Below are positions 1 through 19,500 of a stretch of 64,000 nucleotides of DNA, piece after piece (within the stretch, counting starts at the first letter, position 1; each line of letters begins with the position of its first letter). The stretch covers positions 28,644,001-28,708,000 of the forward strand of contig NC_091976.1 in assembly GCF_036711975.1 (NCBI RefSeq). Direction: 5' to 3'. The position numbers were made by a program, and so were the translations under genes. Under the pieces are notes generated by a model. The model made no database searches and was not told the origin of the DNA. It saw only the letters and a list, made by a program, of their open reading frames with translations. The stretch comes from Onthophagus taurus. Its lineage: Eukaryota > Arthropoda > Insecta > Coleoptera > Scarabaeidae.

Positions 1-91
1 TTAAGTGAAATACACTGTATAAATAAAAACATAGAAATGTCAATTCTTCCAATGACGTCACAGCAAGGCCTTTGCGGGGGATACGTTCATA
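1..91 (+). repeat. Dispersed repeat, copy 1 (partner at 18795-18886)
   Basis: This stretch is nearly identical to 18795-18886: both start TTAAGTGAAAT and end in a GC-rich tail followed by ATACGTTCATA, with only a few substitutions. It contains an intact CRE-type palindrome TGACGTCA at 53-60. Both copies stop being similar at about the same point. No coding capacity or terminal inverted repeat is visible. From 92 to about 390 I see only AT-rich sequence downstream of RpS3. Confidence 0.7.
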
Positions 92-392
92 AGTACGACC
101 TTGCTCAGCTGTCAACTGTCATTTTAAAATTTCTTAAAAGTTAAATTTATTTCAAAACACGGGTTGTTGGGTATCAAATTGAAGCTAAACACAAACTTGA
201 AGGAATACTTCATCTGCTGTACCAAAATTATGTGCATTTTTGAAAACAAACTAATTTAATTGTATTAATTCAAAACATTTCTTAATCTGAGTACATTCCC
301 TTAGAAGTTAGTTGGTTAAGCCTTGTCTTTGTAGTTAATGAAAAAGAACTTTTGGGAGTATTAACAAAAATAGAAAACTTATTACAATTTTT

Positions 393-398
393 TTTATT
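393..398 (-). other. Polyadenylation signal of RpS3
   Basis: The reverse complement reads AATAAA about 35 nt downstream of the RpS3 stop codon. That is the expected place for a ribosomal-protein gene with a short 3' UTR. Confidence 0.6.
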
Positions 399-431
399 AT
401 TTCAATTTATGTCAAATAATAATAATTAAAT

Positions 432-8320
<7,889 letters not shown>

Positions 8321-8332
8321 TTTGACGTTTAT

Positions 8333-8344
8333 AGAAAAGGAAGG
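8333..8344 (-). promoter_or_regulatory. 5' TOP-like pyrimidine tract of RpS3
   Basis: Just upstream of the RpS3 ATG the minus strand reads CCTTCCTTTTCT, then about 12 nt to the start codon. Ribosomal protein mRNAs typically begin inside such a tract, which couples translation to growth signalling. The exact start site cannot be read from sequence alone. Confidence 0.6.
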
Positions 8345-8833
8345 CAACAAATGTTTGAAGTTGGCTCGTTAGTTTTTATGTAATGTTACCAACCTAAATT
8401 TAGTAACTTTTTTATATTACCAGTTTGTATCTACAAATAAGTTATTAGTTATTAATTAAAATTATTACAACAAACAAAGTTATTAATTAAATTTATTTAA
8501 CATTTATTTATTAGTCAAGAAACTTATTTTAGCTTGAAATTTATTCGTAATCATTTCCCGTCGTATTTAGCATATTTTATGAACCTGGATATCTTTAACC
8601 AAAGTATATAATCAGATTTTAAGCGTGTTAGAAGTAAATATAAAAAGATTAATGTTTTTTGATTGGTTATAAAAACAATTTATACAACAATTTTGTTTGC
8701 CATAATAAGGCATTTAATTGTTATTATTTCAGAAAACAAATGACCAACGAATAACACTTGAAGTTTTTTAAATGGTATTTAAATTATTATTTTAAATGTA
8801 TTTCGTTAGGCTCATTTTATAGAAATTTGTTCC

Positions 8834-9114
8834 TGAAAGAACACCACGAAGTTGTCCATTTGTCTATTATATGATAACTAACTTCAGATTTAAAATGTCA
8901 ACCTCAATTTTGACATATTTGTAATTGTCGTGAAAAATCCTTTAAAATGAGCCCAAACATATGTTTAATTGCAATATTAGTCGAGATATAAGCAACTTCC
9001 GGTTTGAAATGTCAATGTTATTTTGATAGATTCTTAATTTTTATAAAATGTTTTAAAGTTTATCACAAAAACAAAAATACAATAAAAAAAAATTAAAAAT
9101 TAAGGTTGGTATTA
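8834..9114 (+). repeat. Dispersed repeat B, copy 1
   Basis: This begins GAAAGAACACCACGAAGTTG and ends AAAATTAAGGTTGGTATTA. It matches copies in 17046-18370, with two tell-tale blocks (ATGTCAACCTCAATTTTGAC and ACTTCCGGTTTGAAATGTCA). It has no ORF or obvious terminal inverted repeat. It lies between RpS3 and the KIFBP 3' side. Sequence from 8345 to 8833 is AT-rich with no gene recognised. Confidence 0.75.
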
Positions 9115-9560
9115 CCAACCTAAATGTATACCATGGATCTTCATAATAAATCATGTTCATCAAATAATTATTTGCAATCAAATCTCTAATAAATGAGACA
9201 TGTTGCAACTTCTCACCAGCAGAGAAGTTCTCACTTCTAGAGAAGTAAATATTACACTTTGATAGGTTTAATGAAAGGCAGAAAACATGAATGTTATTTA
9301 AATCAGATTGCAATCTAGAATAATCAAGAGGTGAGAATATATGGAGAAAGACTTTTAAATCGTCAATATACCTCAAATATGTCATTGACATAAATATTAA
9401 TCGGTAAAGGGCCTAGATGGCTACCATGGAGAACACCAGAAGGAACCGACACAGGATTAGAGAAAAACCATTAACTAAAACAATCTGGCATCTCTTCTTC
9501 AGATAGGAAGCAAACCATTGTAAAAGTTTCCCTTGAATACCAGACTTCATTATATGGAAA
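9115..9560 (-). mobile_element. LINE reverse-transcriptase fragment (jockey-like)
   Basis: On the minus strand, broken frames read GIQGKLLQWFASYLKKRCQI then SGVLHGSHLGPLPINIY (an RT SGVPQGSxLGPLLFxI block) then RYIDDLKVFLHIFS and LNLSKCNIYFSRSE (the catalytic xxDD block, here IDD, and its following segment). Frames change several times, so it is dead. No 3' tail was identified. Confidence 0.8.
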
Positions 9561-9786
9561 AAGAATTTCTACTAAATGTAAGGTTAAGCACCTACCTGGC
9601 TTTTGGGTTAAAAGGTTCACAGAAACCATCACCACAGTGGTTATAAAAACAGCTAGTAATTACTACCCATAAAGAAGAATCGAGCTTCCTGGGATGTAGC
9701 ACCATCTTTAGATATAACAAAATTAACACGTTGCCAACTGTTACCAAAATTGCAACAATTTGATAGGTATCATAGAAAAAAAACCT

Positions 9787-9792
9787 TTTATT
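9787..9792 (-). other. Polyadenylation signal of KIFBP
   Basis: The reverse complement reads AATAAA about 100 nt downstream of the KIFBP stop codon. A second match lies slightly upstream (around 9800-9806). The bases 9725-9785 resemble 21075-21125, so the 3' flank lies in or next to a dispersed repeat. Confidence 0.5.
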
Positions 9793-9889
9793 ATTTATCT
9801 TTTTATTAATACATAAAATCTAGTTCCACAACTCTATACAAATTTTCCATCATTAATTTGAACCAATTTTTGTTACACCTTTAATGCGC

Positions 9890-11591
9890 CTAACTTTTCT
9901 CCTCAACTAAATCTCCGTCTGCCTCCTCTTCCCGTCGTTCATCAATATCCTCCCTCGACGGCGATTCCAAATCATGTCCATGCCCGAGCATATTTCCAAA
10001 CTTCTCAAGCTTCGCTTGGATCGTATTAACCGCATCCATTCTCCTTTTAATCGCGTCGTAACCCTCCGTGGGTTCTTGCATCTTATAAATCCGCCTCAAA
10101 TTTAACCCCATCAACTCAATTTGAACCTCGGCGAGTTCTCTCAATAACTCCACGCTAACCGCAATGTAACATTGTGGCCTAACTTCTTTTAATATTCCGC
10201 TCAACGTTTCCAAAGCATCCGCCCTTCGTTTTTGCACGTTGTATTGTGCGTCTGTGTCGGTTTCGTAAAACGCTAAATAACGATATAATTCGCTTAAATC
10301 TAATACGCAACTAACGTACATAAAGGGATGATCGCGGAGGGTGTAATAAAGTCGAGCTCGTTTTAACCAAGTGTTTGTGTAATAAAATAACGCTTTCGCT
10401 TGATCTAAATTTTTAATAAACGTTGCGGGAACCTCTTCAGTTTTTACATCTTGTCCGATAAATAAACACGGAGATGTATCGGATGAGGCAGAATCATCGT
10501 CTTCCACATTAATTTGTTCATCAGATTCTGATGCAAAAAGAAAATTGTTAACTAATTTAAAAATTTAAAATTTATTTACCATGATCTGATGTTGATTGTT
10601 CATCTTTAAAAATTTCATTGCAAATCCTATCTATATCCTTAGCTTTGCTGGCTTCGAATAATTTCAAAGCGTAATAAATCCATCCTCTGGCTAATTCAGC
10701 TTCTGCTTTGGCCAAATCGGGATGATCGATCATGTCACGTTCTAAACGATCTAGAACAGAACCAGCCGCCGATAAATAATAACGCGCCGAAATCCATCTC
10801 ATCTTTGATAAGTGAAGAACGGCGATTCTCGCGCATCTCGTCGCCCAATCTATCGGATCACTTTCACCGTATGTTAATTCTAATTGAAGAATTTCGTGCT
10901 GAACTTTGGCCGATTCCAAATCGAGACCTTGTTTGATGTAAACCCAACTAAGCATTTGTAAGTTGTTTATAGCCAACTTGTGGAGTTTTGAAGAAGCTTG
11001 GGATTTATCGGCGTTGTATTCATTCGTTGAGAATAATTCTTCAGTACTAAAAATTTTTTTTTAATATTTAATTAAAAAAAATTAAAGAAAATGTTTTTAC
11101 CTATAAACTAAAATATCGTCTTTAATTTCGTATTTCGTAATATTTTCAAGAATTTCCTTCGATTTATCAAAATTTCCCAACTTGGAATAAACGTAAGCCA
11201 AATGATTTATACATCGTAAATAAAGATAAGTAATATGTGGGTTTTCTTTCATTTTATCGATCATCGCGATCGCCTCGTCGAGTTTATTCTTGCACTCCTC
11301 GTTCTCTTCGGTGCTGAGTAATATTTTCGCTTTTTCGTACAAAAGCGATGCTTTCATCGCGATGATTTTCGGGTAATCTGGGCCGTTTTCGGCAACGCTT
11401 AAAGTCTGCAGGATCTCGTCTAAACGCGTCGACAAGTTGGCAAGTTTTTCTTGCGTCGTGCCCGTCGTTTCTTGAAGTTTATCGCCGCTCTCGTTGTTGG
11501 CCGCATCGTCCGCTATTTTCTGACATGATCTTTTTAAGTTATCGAAAAGTTCTTCGAGCTCTTTGTAAACGGTCTCGTCGATTTTTGTCAT
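9890..11591 (-). CDS. KIFBP: KIF-binding protein (KBP), three exons
   Basis: Exons are 11591-11101, 11046-10580 and 10527-9890 (531 aa), with GT-AG introns of about 50 nt and matching phases. Human KBP is somewhat longer (621 aa). The protein is almost wholly helical with TPR-like hairpins, for example LRCINHLAYVYSKLGNFDKS in exon 1 and INNLQMLSWVYIKQGL in exon 2. It has a family-typical C-terminal part (FYYTNTWLKRARLYYTLRD, ELYRYLAFYETDTDAQYNV, KRRADALETLSGILKEVRPQ). In the family, KBP binds kinesin motor domains (KIF1 group and others), blocks their microtubule binding, and is needed for axon growth. The start is the first ATG of the frame, and MTKIDETVYKELEEL is a plausible N terminus. The acidic linker at the exon 2/3 junction (SDEQINVEDDDSASSD) is probably disordered. 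The 3' neighbour is the LINE fragment at 9115-9560. Confidence 0.93.
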
Positions 11592-12641
11592 TTTGGTTAA
11601 TCGTGATTTGCAAGATTTTCTATTGGAAATTTTCGCAAGAATCTGTCATCGAAACGTTTGTCAAAAATAATTTTGGAATAACTATTAATTGTTTTAGAAA
11701 CAATAATTAGATGACTTGATTTAATTAAAAAATATAAATAAATAATTAATTAATTTTTCGTGATTTCGGTTTAATGAAGCCAGAAATCCTTGAAAATTAT
11801 CTAATTTTTTACTTCATTTTACAAAAGAAATCGACTTGTTACTTCATTTCTGATTCGAATAGGTTCCTTTAAAGAAACGAAGACTTTTAGATACAGCTGA
11901 TTGTCCCTCATATGTGACTAAAGAGATCAAGAAGATAAAACTACCTAAAAAACCACAATTTATAGACACAGTTTCAAAACATGATCTACTTTTAAAAGTA
12001 TGGTCCAAAATTAAACTTTCGATGCAAATAACTCAGCCGCGAAGATAGTTGCGAAGCTGAGGTTAAGTTCATTGAAAAGACCGCACTTTACACTATTAGA
12101 AGATTCAAAATCGTCTTGACACCTAAAACCCCTTTCCATAGTCCAGGTCACATATAAATAAAAAATCTTGTAGTATTTACGCCGACATAGTAGACGATAT
12201 GATCATAACAAACTACAATTTTTCTTTGCCTTGTACCGATCATAAACATGAAATTATTAGTTTTGCTATACATTATAGGAAAATGAAATTTGGGGAATAT
12301 GTTTAACTCATAATAGGGCACGTTTTGACACTACGTAAAACATTCATGCGCTACTAGATTAAAATGTGTGCTTTTTGATGGGGAAAGAAATGAATTTTTA
12401 AGAAAAACAAAATACTATTCGTATAAAGAATGTTTTTAGGATCCCAATAAAAAAAAAAATTTTGGTATTCCATTAAAAAAAAAAGTTGACAGTCGCCATT
12501 TTGAAATAATTCGTCCAATTGAAAATGTAATATCACCATCGTGTAGAGAATGTCCTAAAACATATTACTGCCAAATTTTTTGAAAGTAGTACCCATAGTG
12601 TGGCTAAAAAAAATAAGGCGCTTACTCTGAATCAGGCTGTA
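11592..12641. other. Intergenic spacer with a fragment of the foldback family
   Basis: No gene is seen. At 12272-12335 about 60 bp match the foldback element interior at 3550-3605 (shared block AAATTTGGGGAATATGTTTA and ACTCATAATAGGGCACGTTT). This is a solo remnant of that family directly left of the Tc1/IS630-type element. Confidence 0.6.
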
Positions 12642-14635
12642 TACAGGGTGTTCCGGTGACTCGGGGCATAAAATTAACCTCATATACTAGAGCAAAAATG
12701 ATGACGATTCGTGAAAAAAAATTATTATAAAAGTCTTCAAATGGTCAAGATATGGGCCATCAAAGTTCAGAAGTTTTAACACATTTTTCTAAATATTTTC
12801 AATACCATTTATGGTAGAGCGTTGAAATTTGGTACAGGATAAACAAATATCAAGCAAAATCATTGAACCAATTTTGACTTTGATCGGGCGGCGGCAACCA
12901 TGCTATACAGGCTGTCCCTAAAGTTTGTTTGCTCAGAACTTTTTTGTTCGCTCGTAACCCTACATTTATTTTTGTACTTTTTAATAGAAAATTTATTTTA
13001 GAAACTTTTATCACCCTGAAAATTTTGATAACATTGACCGTTTTCGAGTTATACGCGAAAATATTAAGCTTCGATTTCAATGGTAACACTAAAAAATAAA
13101 AATCTTCGAAAAAGTCAAGGTTGGCCATGGCAATTAAAAAAACAAATTGAGCTGTCAACTTGCTTATGTCGTTTAAACACAAATGATAGTTTTTTGTTAG
13201 TTAAGTTTTTATTAATTTTAAGTGTTCAAAATGGAGAGTTACACATTTAGTGAACAAACTGACATGATTTTGACATTAGGGGAATGTCATGGAAACGCCG
13301 TAGCAGCCGCTAAGCGTTATCGGGAGAAATTTCCGAATCGCAGAGCGCCCAATCGAAAAACATTTTTAAGGATTGAAACCCGTTTAAGGGAAAATGGGAC
13401 GTTTAAGCCGAAATTTACTAACAACAGTAACGTAAGATCAGTCCGAACACCCGAACTAGAAGAAGATATTCTAGACTACGTAGAAGAAAATACTACAGCT
13501 AGTACTCTGGATATGGCGAGGCACTTTTTAACTTCAAAAACAACTGTCTGGAGTGTTCTTCACGAGCAACAGCTTTATCCATTTCATTGTTACAAAGTTC
13601 AGGAAGTTCGACTGGCTGATTACCCACTGCGACTGCAATATTGCCAAATAATGCAGCACAAAATCCAAATTGATGATCTGTTTTAAGAAAAAGTGCTTCT
13701 TACAGATGAATCCACTTTTTCTAAAGATAGAATCTTCAATTTGAGAAATTTACATAGTTGGGCGGACGAAAATCCAAGATTTAAGAACAACTGAGGTTGC
13801 GAATTGTCGATTCATTTGATCAACTTCGAACTGAGATCGATCTCCGCAGAGTGCGCTTTAATTTAAGACGGCCATATCAGGCGTGCATTGATGCCGGCGG
13901 GAGTGTTTTTGAACATCTGCGTTGGTATTTTTTTGTTCTTTTTTATTTATTATTATTTGTTTATAATTTTATTGTTCTTGTTAATATTTTTGTTATTTTC
14001 TTGTTTGTTGTAACCGTGAAAATTAAATTTATTGTTTTGGAAATTACATTCTTTTATTCAACTAAAATAAATTAACACTTAAAGTCTGCACTTAGAAATG
14101 TATGCAAATAATGGTTATTAGCTAAGTTCGTTTTTAAATTATCATCGCCAACTCAGATCTTGCGGAATATGCTTCCTTTTTTTGTTTGTTACGATTGAAA
14201 TCAAAGCTTAATATTTTCGTGTATAACTCGAAAACGGTAAATGTTATAAAAATTTTCAAAGAGTGATAATAGTTTCTAAAATAAATTTTCTATTAAAAAG
14301 CACAAAAATAAATGTAGGGTTACGAGCGAACAAAAAAGTTCTGAGCAAACAAATTTTAGGGACACCTATATAGCATGGTTGCCGCCGCCCGATCAAAGTC
14401 AAAATTGGTTCAATGATTTTGCTTGATATTTGTTTACCCTGTACCAAATTTCAACGCTCTACCATAAATGGTATTGAAAATATTTAGAAAAATGTGTTAA
14501 AATTTCTGAACTTTGATGGCCCATATCTTAGCCATTTGAAGACTTTTATAATAATTTTTTTTCACGAATCGTCATCATTTTTGCTCTAGTATATGAGGTT
14601 TATTTTATGCCCCGAGTCACCGGAACACCTGTATA
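12642..14635. mobile_element. 2-kb TIR element (Tc1/IS630 superfamily), internally deleted
   Basis: Terminal inverted repeats of about 445 bp pair 12644-13090 with 14175-14633. Ends read ACAG(G)GTGTTCCGGTGACTC and are flanked by TA. Similarity between the arms is high but not perfect, so the element is not brand new. The interior holds a broken transposase. It separates KIFBP from Pcmt. Confidence 0.88.
13222..13920 (+). pseudogene. Truncated IS630/Tc1-type transposase
   Basis: A 154-aa frame (13222-13686) gives the helix-turn-helix N-terminal half (YTFSEQTDMILTLGECHGNA, RRAPNRKTFLRIETRLRENG, ASTLDMARHFLTSKTTVWSV). After one in-frame TAA, the same frame continues with VLLTDESTFSKDRIFN, which contains the first catalytic Asp. 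Soon after (from about 13797) a C-terminal block appears (IVDSFDQLRTEI, RVRFNLRRPYQACIDAGG). The middle of the DDE domain with the second Asp and the last acidic residue is absent, so it cannot catalyse transposition. The family usually encodes about 350-400 aa. Confidence 0.85.
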
Positions 14636-14639
14636 AACC

Positions 14640-14965
14640 TTGAGCATTACCAACCTGCGGCACAAATTACTACTTAGATATGTAGCAAAAGTGGTACCAA
14701 CTGATTCTTATTTCGCCGGCAAAAACTATATCTCTATCCTCCCGATAAAGTTATTGGCAGGATAGTTATCAGGTAAATTTATATGTATATTGTACAACTG
14801 GCCCTTAGTTTTATTTTTCTCCTTTCACTATTCACTTTTGTGCTATTATTATTAATTCATTATTATTATTGTGAACTGTAATTTAACTTGTACTGGTTGT
14901 TTGTGGTAGTGTTATTGGGTTCGACCTGTTTTTGTACCCACTTAATAAATAAATAAATAACGACA
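14640..14965 (+). mobile_element. Possible LINE/SINE 3' end with AATA-type tail
   Basis: The stretch ends in a short AATAAATAAATAAATAA tail after an otherwise unstructured sequence with no ORF. That is the look of a retroelement 3' end inserted beside the TIR element. No protein frame supports it, so confidence is low. From 14966 to 15577 I see only a hairpin (separate entry) and an A run near 15340. Confidence 0.35.
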
Positions 14966-15131
14966 CCAAAAAAGTTCGAGGGGTGCCGACACCGACGGTG
15001 GTATTCGATTCAATTATCAAAATAATTTGATTTTAATTAAATATTCAAAACATCAATTCAATTTTAATACCGTTTTAGTTTAGTTATGCTTCCTCTTTCT
15101 ATTTATAAATACATACACTTCCTGTGACAAC

Positions 15132-15210
15132 GTCATCATAGTAAGTATGCAACCAACATCACAGAATGCGTATTGCAATGCGATATTGGTTGCATACTTG
15201 TAATGATGAC
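15132..15210. repeat. 79-nt hairpin
   Basis: Arms GTCATCATAGTAAGTATGCA.. and ..TGCATACTTGTAATGATGAC pair over about 25 bp with three mismatches, leaving a loop of about 29 nt. It stands alone between Pcmt and the retroelement tail. It could be a tiny MITE or an RNA hairpin. Confidence 0.55.
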
Positions 15211-15577
15211 ATCGGGTACGATAATTAATTATGTTATCTCATGTTAAAATCTTGTTAATTAAGTCCTTAACTTAGTTGGATGGATCAAGTAAATTTTATT
15301 TTTTATCTTAAGCAACTATTATACTTTATATTTCATTCTAAAAAAAAAAAAAAAAATTAAAACATCAAACAGTCTAAATTATAAGTCTCATAAATACTAT
15401 ACTACGTCAAACGTAACTCTTCAAATTCCAAAAGATCATAATTATGTACAAATCATCGTCAAAGAACAAAAACAAACCGTATAAAATAGAAGACTAGAAA
15501 ACCGTGATTTTAAAATTTTTATGAGAAAAAACCAAAAGGAAAACGACAAGCGTTACAAGCGCTAAAGTGTACTGGTG

Positions 15578-16434
15578 TCAACGCCAAGGGCCGTATTGTT
15601 TATTTTTGTCAGTTAAAGGGACGTAAATCACCCCCATCAATGATTTTTGACGTACAGTGCCATCTTCTAGCTTATCGATTTGTTCTAGTCGTTGTTCACC
15701 TCCAGCTGGGCCAACCGGAACGATTAATCTACCTCCAGGCTACAAACAAAAACGAAAATTAGATATTTTTTTTAATTCTTTAAATATTAATTTTACTTTT
15801 AATTGATCTATGAGTGCTTGAGGAAGAGTTGGAGCTGCAGCACCAACGTGGATAGCTTTATAAGGAGCCATATCTGGGTAACCTAATCTTCCATCTCCAA
15901 CCACAAGCTTTACACGGTTTGAACTTAACAAATCGGGATGATCTCTTTGTATGTTTCTTCGTGATGCTTCAATTAACTCGGGGACATGATCAATTCCCAC
16001 AGCAGTTCTACACAAAATTATTAAATAAAAAGATTAATATTAAATAAAACATTTTACCCATTCTCGCCAATCATTAAAGCAAAACAAGCAGTTAAATATC
16101 CGCTTCCCGATCCAACATCCAAAGCGTTTTCACCAGGGACTAGTTTATCTTTTAAGAGTTCTAAGGCATGGGCATGCATGTGCGGTGCAGAAATGGTCAC
16201 TCCAAAACTTATTGATTGGGGCGCGTCCATATAGGGATTATTTGGGGAATAATTACCCCTATCGACTTGTTTCATTGCATTTTCAACGGTTTCGCTTTTT
16301 ATGATTCCGTTTGCTATAAAAAAAATTGACATTTACATAACCTAAAAAATCGAAATATCTTTTTTCGTTAAAACCCTACCTCTTAAATTACGGACGAGTT
16401 CTAAATTATTTTTTCCGTGAGATCGCCAGGCCAT
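15578..16434 (-). CDS. Pcmt: Protein-L-isoaspartate O-methyltransferase
   Basis: This cytosolic repair enzyme transfers methyl from S-adenosylmethionine to L-isoaspartyl residues that arise in ageing proteins. Exons are 16434-16380, 16313-16058, 16007-15797 and 15739-15578, giving 227 aa, exactly the usual animal length. Motifs seen: N-terminal [20 protein letters not shown], the substrate-binding [15 protein letters not shown] (about residues 58-72), SAM motif [17 protein letters not shown] (about 82-97), [39 protein letters not shown], and the C-terminal [19 protein letters not shown]. Introns are short GT-AG and phases match. The ATG at 16434 is the only sensible start. All key family blocks are intact, so it should be active. 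Confidence 0.97.
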
Positions 16435-16856
16435 TATTATAAACGGGATTTGAAGGAAGATCAAAAAGAATAACATAAAAATTGATGTGAAAAACTCCGG
16501 TGAAATGTGAAATGTCACTCAATGTCACTGTTGTTTACTGTCAAAAAAAAACTTGTGTGTGTGTGTGTGATGTATGTATTAGTACTATTAGTTAATATTC
16601 AGGGTGAATATTAAGGATTTAATATACATTTTTGGATTAAATTTAAATTTTGTGAAAATTTTGAAAAATTTTTTTTTTAATTAAGTTAATATGTCAATTT
16701 ATAAATTTATGAACGTGGTGAGTACGTTCATTAATGTAGATATTGATGCATACATTTCTAAATTAATTCGACTATTGATTGTTAGATGTCTCTGGCAGAT
16801 CTAAAAACGTGATGTGACATTTGGTTATCCAACTCGAATAAATTGATTAAAATGAT

Positions 16857-17010
16857 TCTAGTTCTAAGTCTAATGTTAGTTCTATTTCAGTGAAAATAGA
16901 CAACAATTTAACATTTAGTAACAATTAAAACTAGAACTAACACTAGACCTAGAACTTGAAAATACTAGATACTTTCTAGTTCTAGGTCTAGTGTTTGTTC
17001 TAGTTTTAGT
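16857..17010. repeat. Degenerate copies of the CTAG-rich palindrome
   Basis: The segment carries CTAGAACTAACACTAGACCT and its complement (TTCTAGTTCTAGGTCTAGTG), but lacks the central ATTCGGGTTTAGCCG arms. It is an outer-arm-only derivative of the repeat in the 40762-43405 array. Another short trace of the family is at 18418-18460. Confidence 0.65.
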
Positions 17011-17045
17011 GCAATATACTATTAATATAAAATATACTATTAATG

Positions 17046-18370
17046 GTTTTTTTTAATAAAGAATACATAATAAAAAAACACCATGAAGTTGTCAATTTGT
17101 CTATTATATGATAACTAACTTCAGATTTAAAATGTCAACCTCAATTTCAACATATTTGTAATCTTCATTAAAAATCCTTTAAAATGAGTCCAAACTCGAC
17201 ATATTTAACTTTAATATTAATGGAGATACAATCACTTCCGGTTTGAAATGTCAATGTCATTTTGACAAATTCTTAATTTTTATAAAATGTCTTAAAATTT
17301 ATCACAAAAACAAAAATGAAATAAAAAAAATTAAAAATTAAGGTTGGTATTAATATTTAATAATTAAATTGCTATCTTCATTGTTGCTAACTTCGGGTTT
17401 AACGTTTTTTTATTCATATTTTGTTGTTGTTTGAGATAAGTGCGTCATGTTTGGACTCATTTTAAAGCTTTTTTAATAAAGAATACATCATGAAAGAACA
17501 CCATGAAGTTGTCCATTTATCTATTATATAATAACTAGCTTCACATTTAAAATGTCAACCTCAATTTTGACATATTTGTGGAAGAACGATAGGAGACTAT
17601 CGAACATCACCTTTTGTTCATAAATTTATATAATATGTAATTTTTGTACTTTCACGAATATGTATGCTGGTGTTTGTGAACAATAAACTTGTTTATTATT
17701 ATTATTATATTTTTAATCTTCATTAAAAATACTTTAAAATGAGTACAAACACGACATATTTATTACATATTCCGGTTGGAAATGTCAACGTCAATTTTGA
17801 CATATTTGCAATCGTCGTGAAAAATCCTTTAAAATGAACCCAAACATGATACATTTAATTCCAATACTATTGGAGATATAAGCGACTTCCGATTTGAAAT
17901 GTCAATGTCATTTTAACATATTCTTAATTTTTATAAAATGTCTTAATATTTGTCACAAAAACAAAAATATAATAAAAAAAAAATAAAAAAGGTTGGTATT
18001 AATATTTAAAAATTGAATTGCTATCTTCATTGTTGTTAACTTCGGGTTTAACGTTTTTTATTCTAACTTTTTTGTTTTTTGAAATAAGTGCGTCATCCTT
18101 GGATTCATTTTAAAGGTTTTTTAATGAAGGTGACAAATATGTCCAAATTGACGTTTCAAACCGGAAGTGATTGTATTTCCATTAATATTAAAGTTAAATA
18201 TGTCGAGTTTGAACTCATTTTAAAGGATTTTTCATGAAGTTGACAAATATGTCAAAATTACAAGTTAAAAGTTCGAACTTTCTGGTTTTTGAGATAAATG
18301 CGTCAAGTTTGGACTCACTTTAAAGGTTATTTTATGAAGATTACGAATATAATAATAAAATTAAAGTTGA
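17046..18370. repeat. Dispersed repeat B, tandem and inverted copies
   Basis: Two direct copies (about 17046-17460 and 17460-18120) share AAGGTTGGTATTAATATTTA and TAACTTCGGGTTTAACGTTT. The marker GGTTGGTATT recurs 649 bp apart, or about 517-520 bp after removing the retroelement tail inserted at 17580. An inverted partial copy follows to about 18370. Copy 1 at 8834-9114 is the same family. No coding frame. Confidence 0.75.
17580..17707 (+). mobile_element. Short LINE-derived 3' end with (TTA)n tail
   Basis: This insert splits repeat B between CATATTTGT and ATATTTTTAATC, a likely short target duplication. It ends GAACAATAAACTTGTTTATT then a TTA repeat. The 3' end resembles that of the LINE at 46345-47522 (GTGGAAGAAC start, GTATGCT, GAACAATAAA, TTA tail). 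It is therefore a severely 5'-truncated LINE or a SINE using the same tail. Confidence 0.65.
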
Positions 18371-18794
18371 AATTGACAACTGAACCGTTTTTCTAAGTTC
18401 TTATCTAAGACGACCGGCTAAACCTAAAACTTTCTAATTCTAGTTCTAATTTTAATTGTTATTTAACCTTAAATTATTGTACATTCATAACAAATTCGTT
18501 AATTGTAATTAATTTAAATCGATTCTAATTAAGAGAAATAAATTTTTTGATTTAATCCACTTACCTTGTTTATAATTCCCTAGATAAACCAATTTTGAGT
18601 TAAATACAGCCTTTTAAACCAATTTAATAAGACTTTTTCCTTAAAAAACTTAAATTCAATTTCAATTTTGACAAGCACCTGCAATATTTGGATCTTAATC
18701 ACCATGGTAACCGAGTCAAGTTGATAACCTAACAATAATAAAATTATAACCGTTAATATTTCGCTTTATATTTTATATTTTTGTATATTGCTTC

Positions 18795-18886
18795 TTAAGT
18801 GAAATTCACTGTATAAATAAAAACATAGAAGTGTCAATTCCTCCAATGACGTCACAACAAGGCCTTTGCGGGGGGATACGTTCATA
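18795..18886 (+). repeat. Dispersed repeat, copy 2 (partner at 1-91)
   Basis: This is almost the same sequence as 1-91, including the TGACGTCA octamer. It lies in the spacer between Pcmt and the TMEM33 gene, about 600 bp upstream of the TMEM33 start codon. The rest of 18887-19500 has no other recognised element; the TMEM33 5' UTR probably lies at its right end. Confidence 0.7.
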
Positions 18887-19500
18887 TGGAGTTGCATAAC
18901 CTTATACAGTATGTTTACTCAACGGACCTTGACTGACGTCATTTTCTAAATTACAAACGAAGAAAGGATGTAACAGTACTTTTCGATTTTATTATTCTTG
19001 CATAAATACATTAGAAAGGACTATTATATTTATGAATCTACTAAAATTGTAATTGGGTTGGTAAAATTGACGTATTCTTAGGGTACGTTCAATTAATTAA
19101 TAGATAAAAAAGGTTATCTATTAAAAAATGATTTTAGCAAGGTTAACCATTAAAAATGCAAATTTATCAAATACTCATATATACTTAGCGAATTCAATCG
19201 AGATCTTATCTAACTAATAAATAATAAGATAAGTCTTGGTGACGTTGCAAACCCGATTTCACTCTATACGAGTTTTAGCTGTCACATTTTCAATAATTGA
19301 CAGTACGCAATTTTGAGTGCGAGGTTTTCGTTGCTTTAAACTCCTTGTATTCATTAATTACGTTATTTCAACGATATTCCGCGGATTGAAGTCAACCTCA
19401 CTTGGTATTTATTTTAATACGGTTTAAAAGTAAGAGAAATCGAAATTAGGTTAAGTTCATATGACCAAATTAATAATTTACAGGTTAATAACTAATAAAA

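Noticed and set aside
12850..14447. Minus-strand ORFs in both arms of the 2-kb TIR element
   Set aside because: They are readings of the inverted repeats; the plus-strand transposase explains the element.
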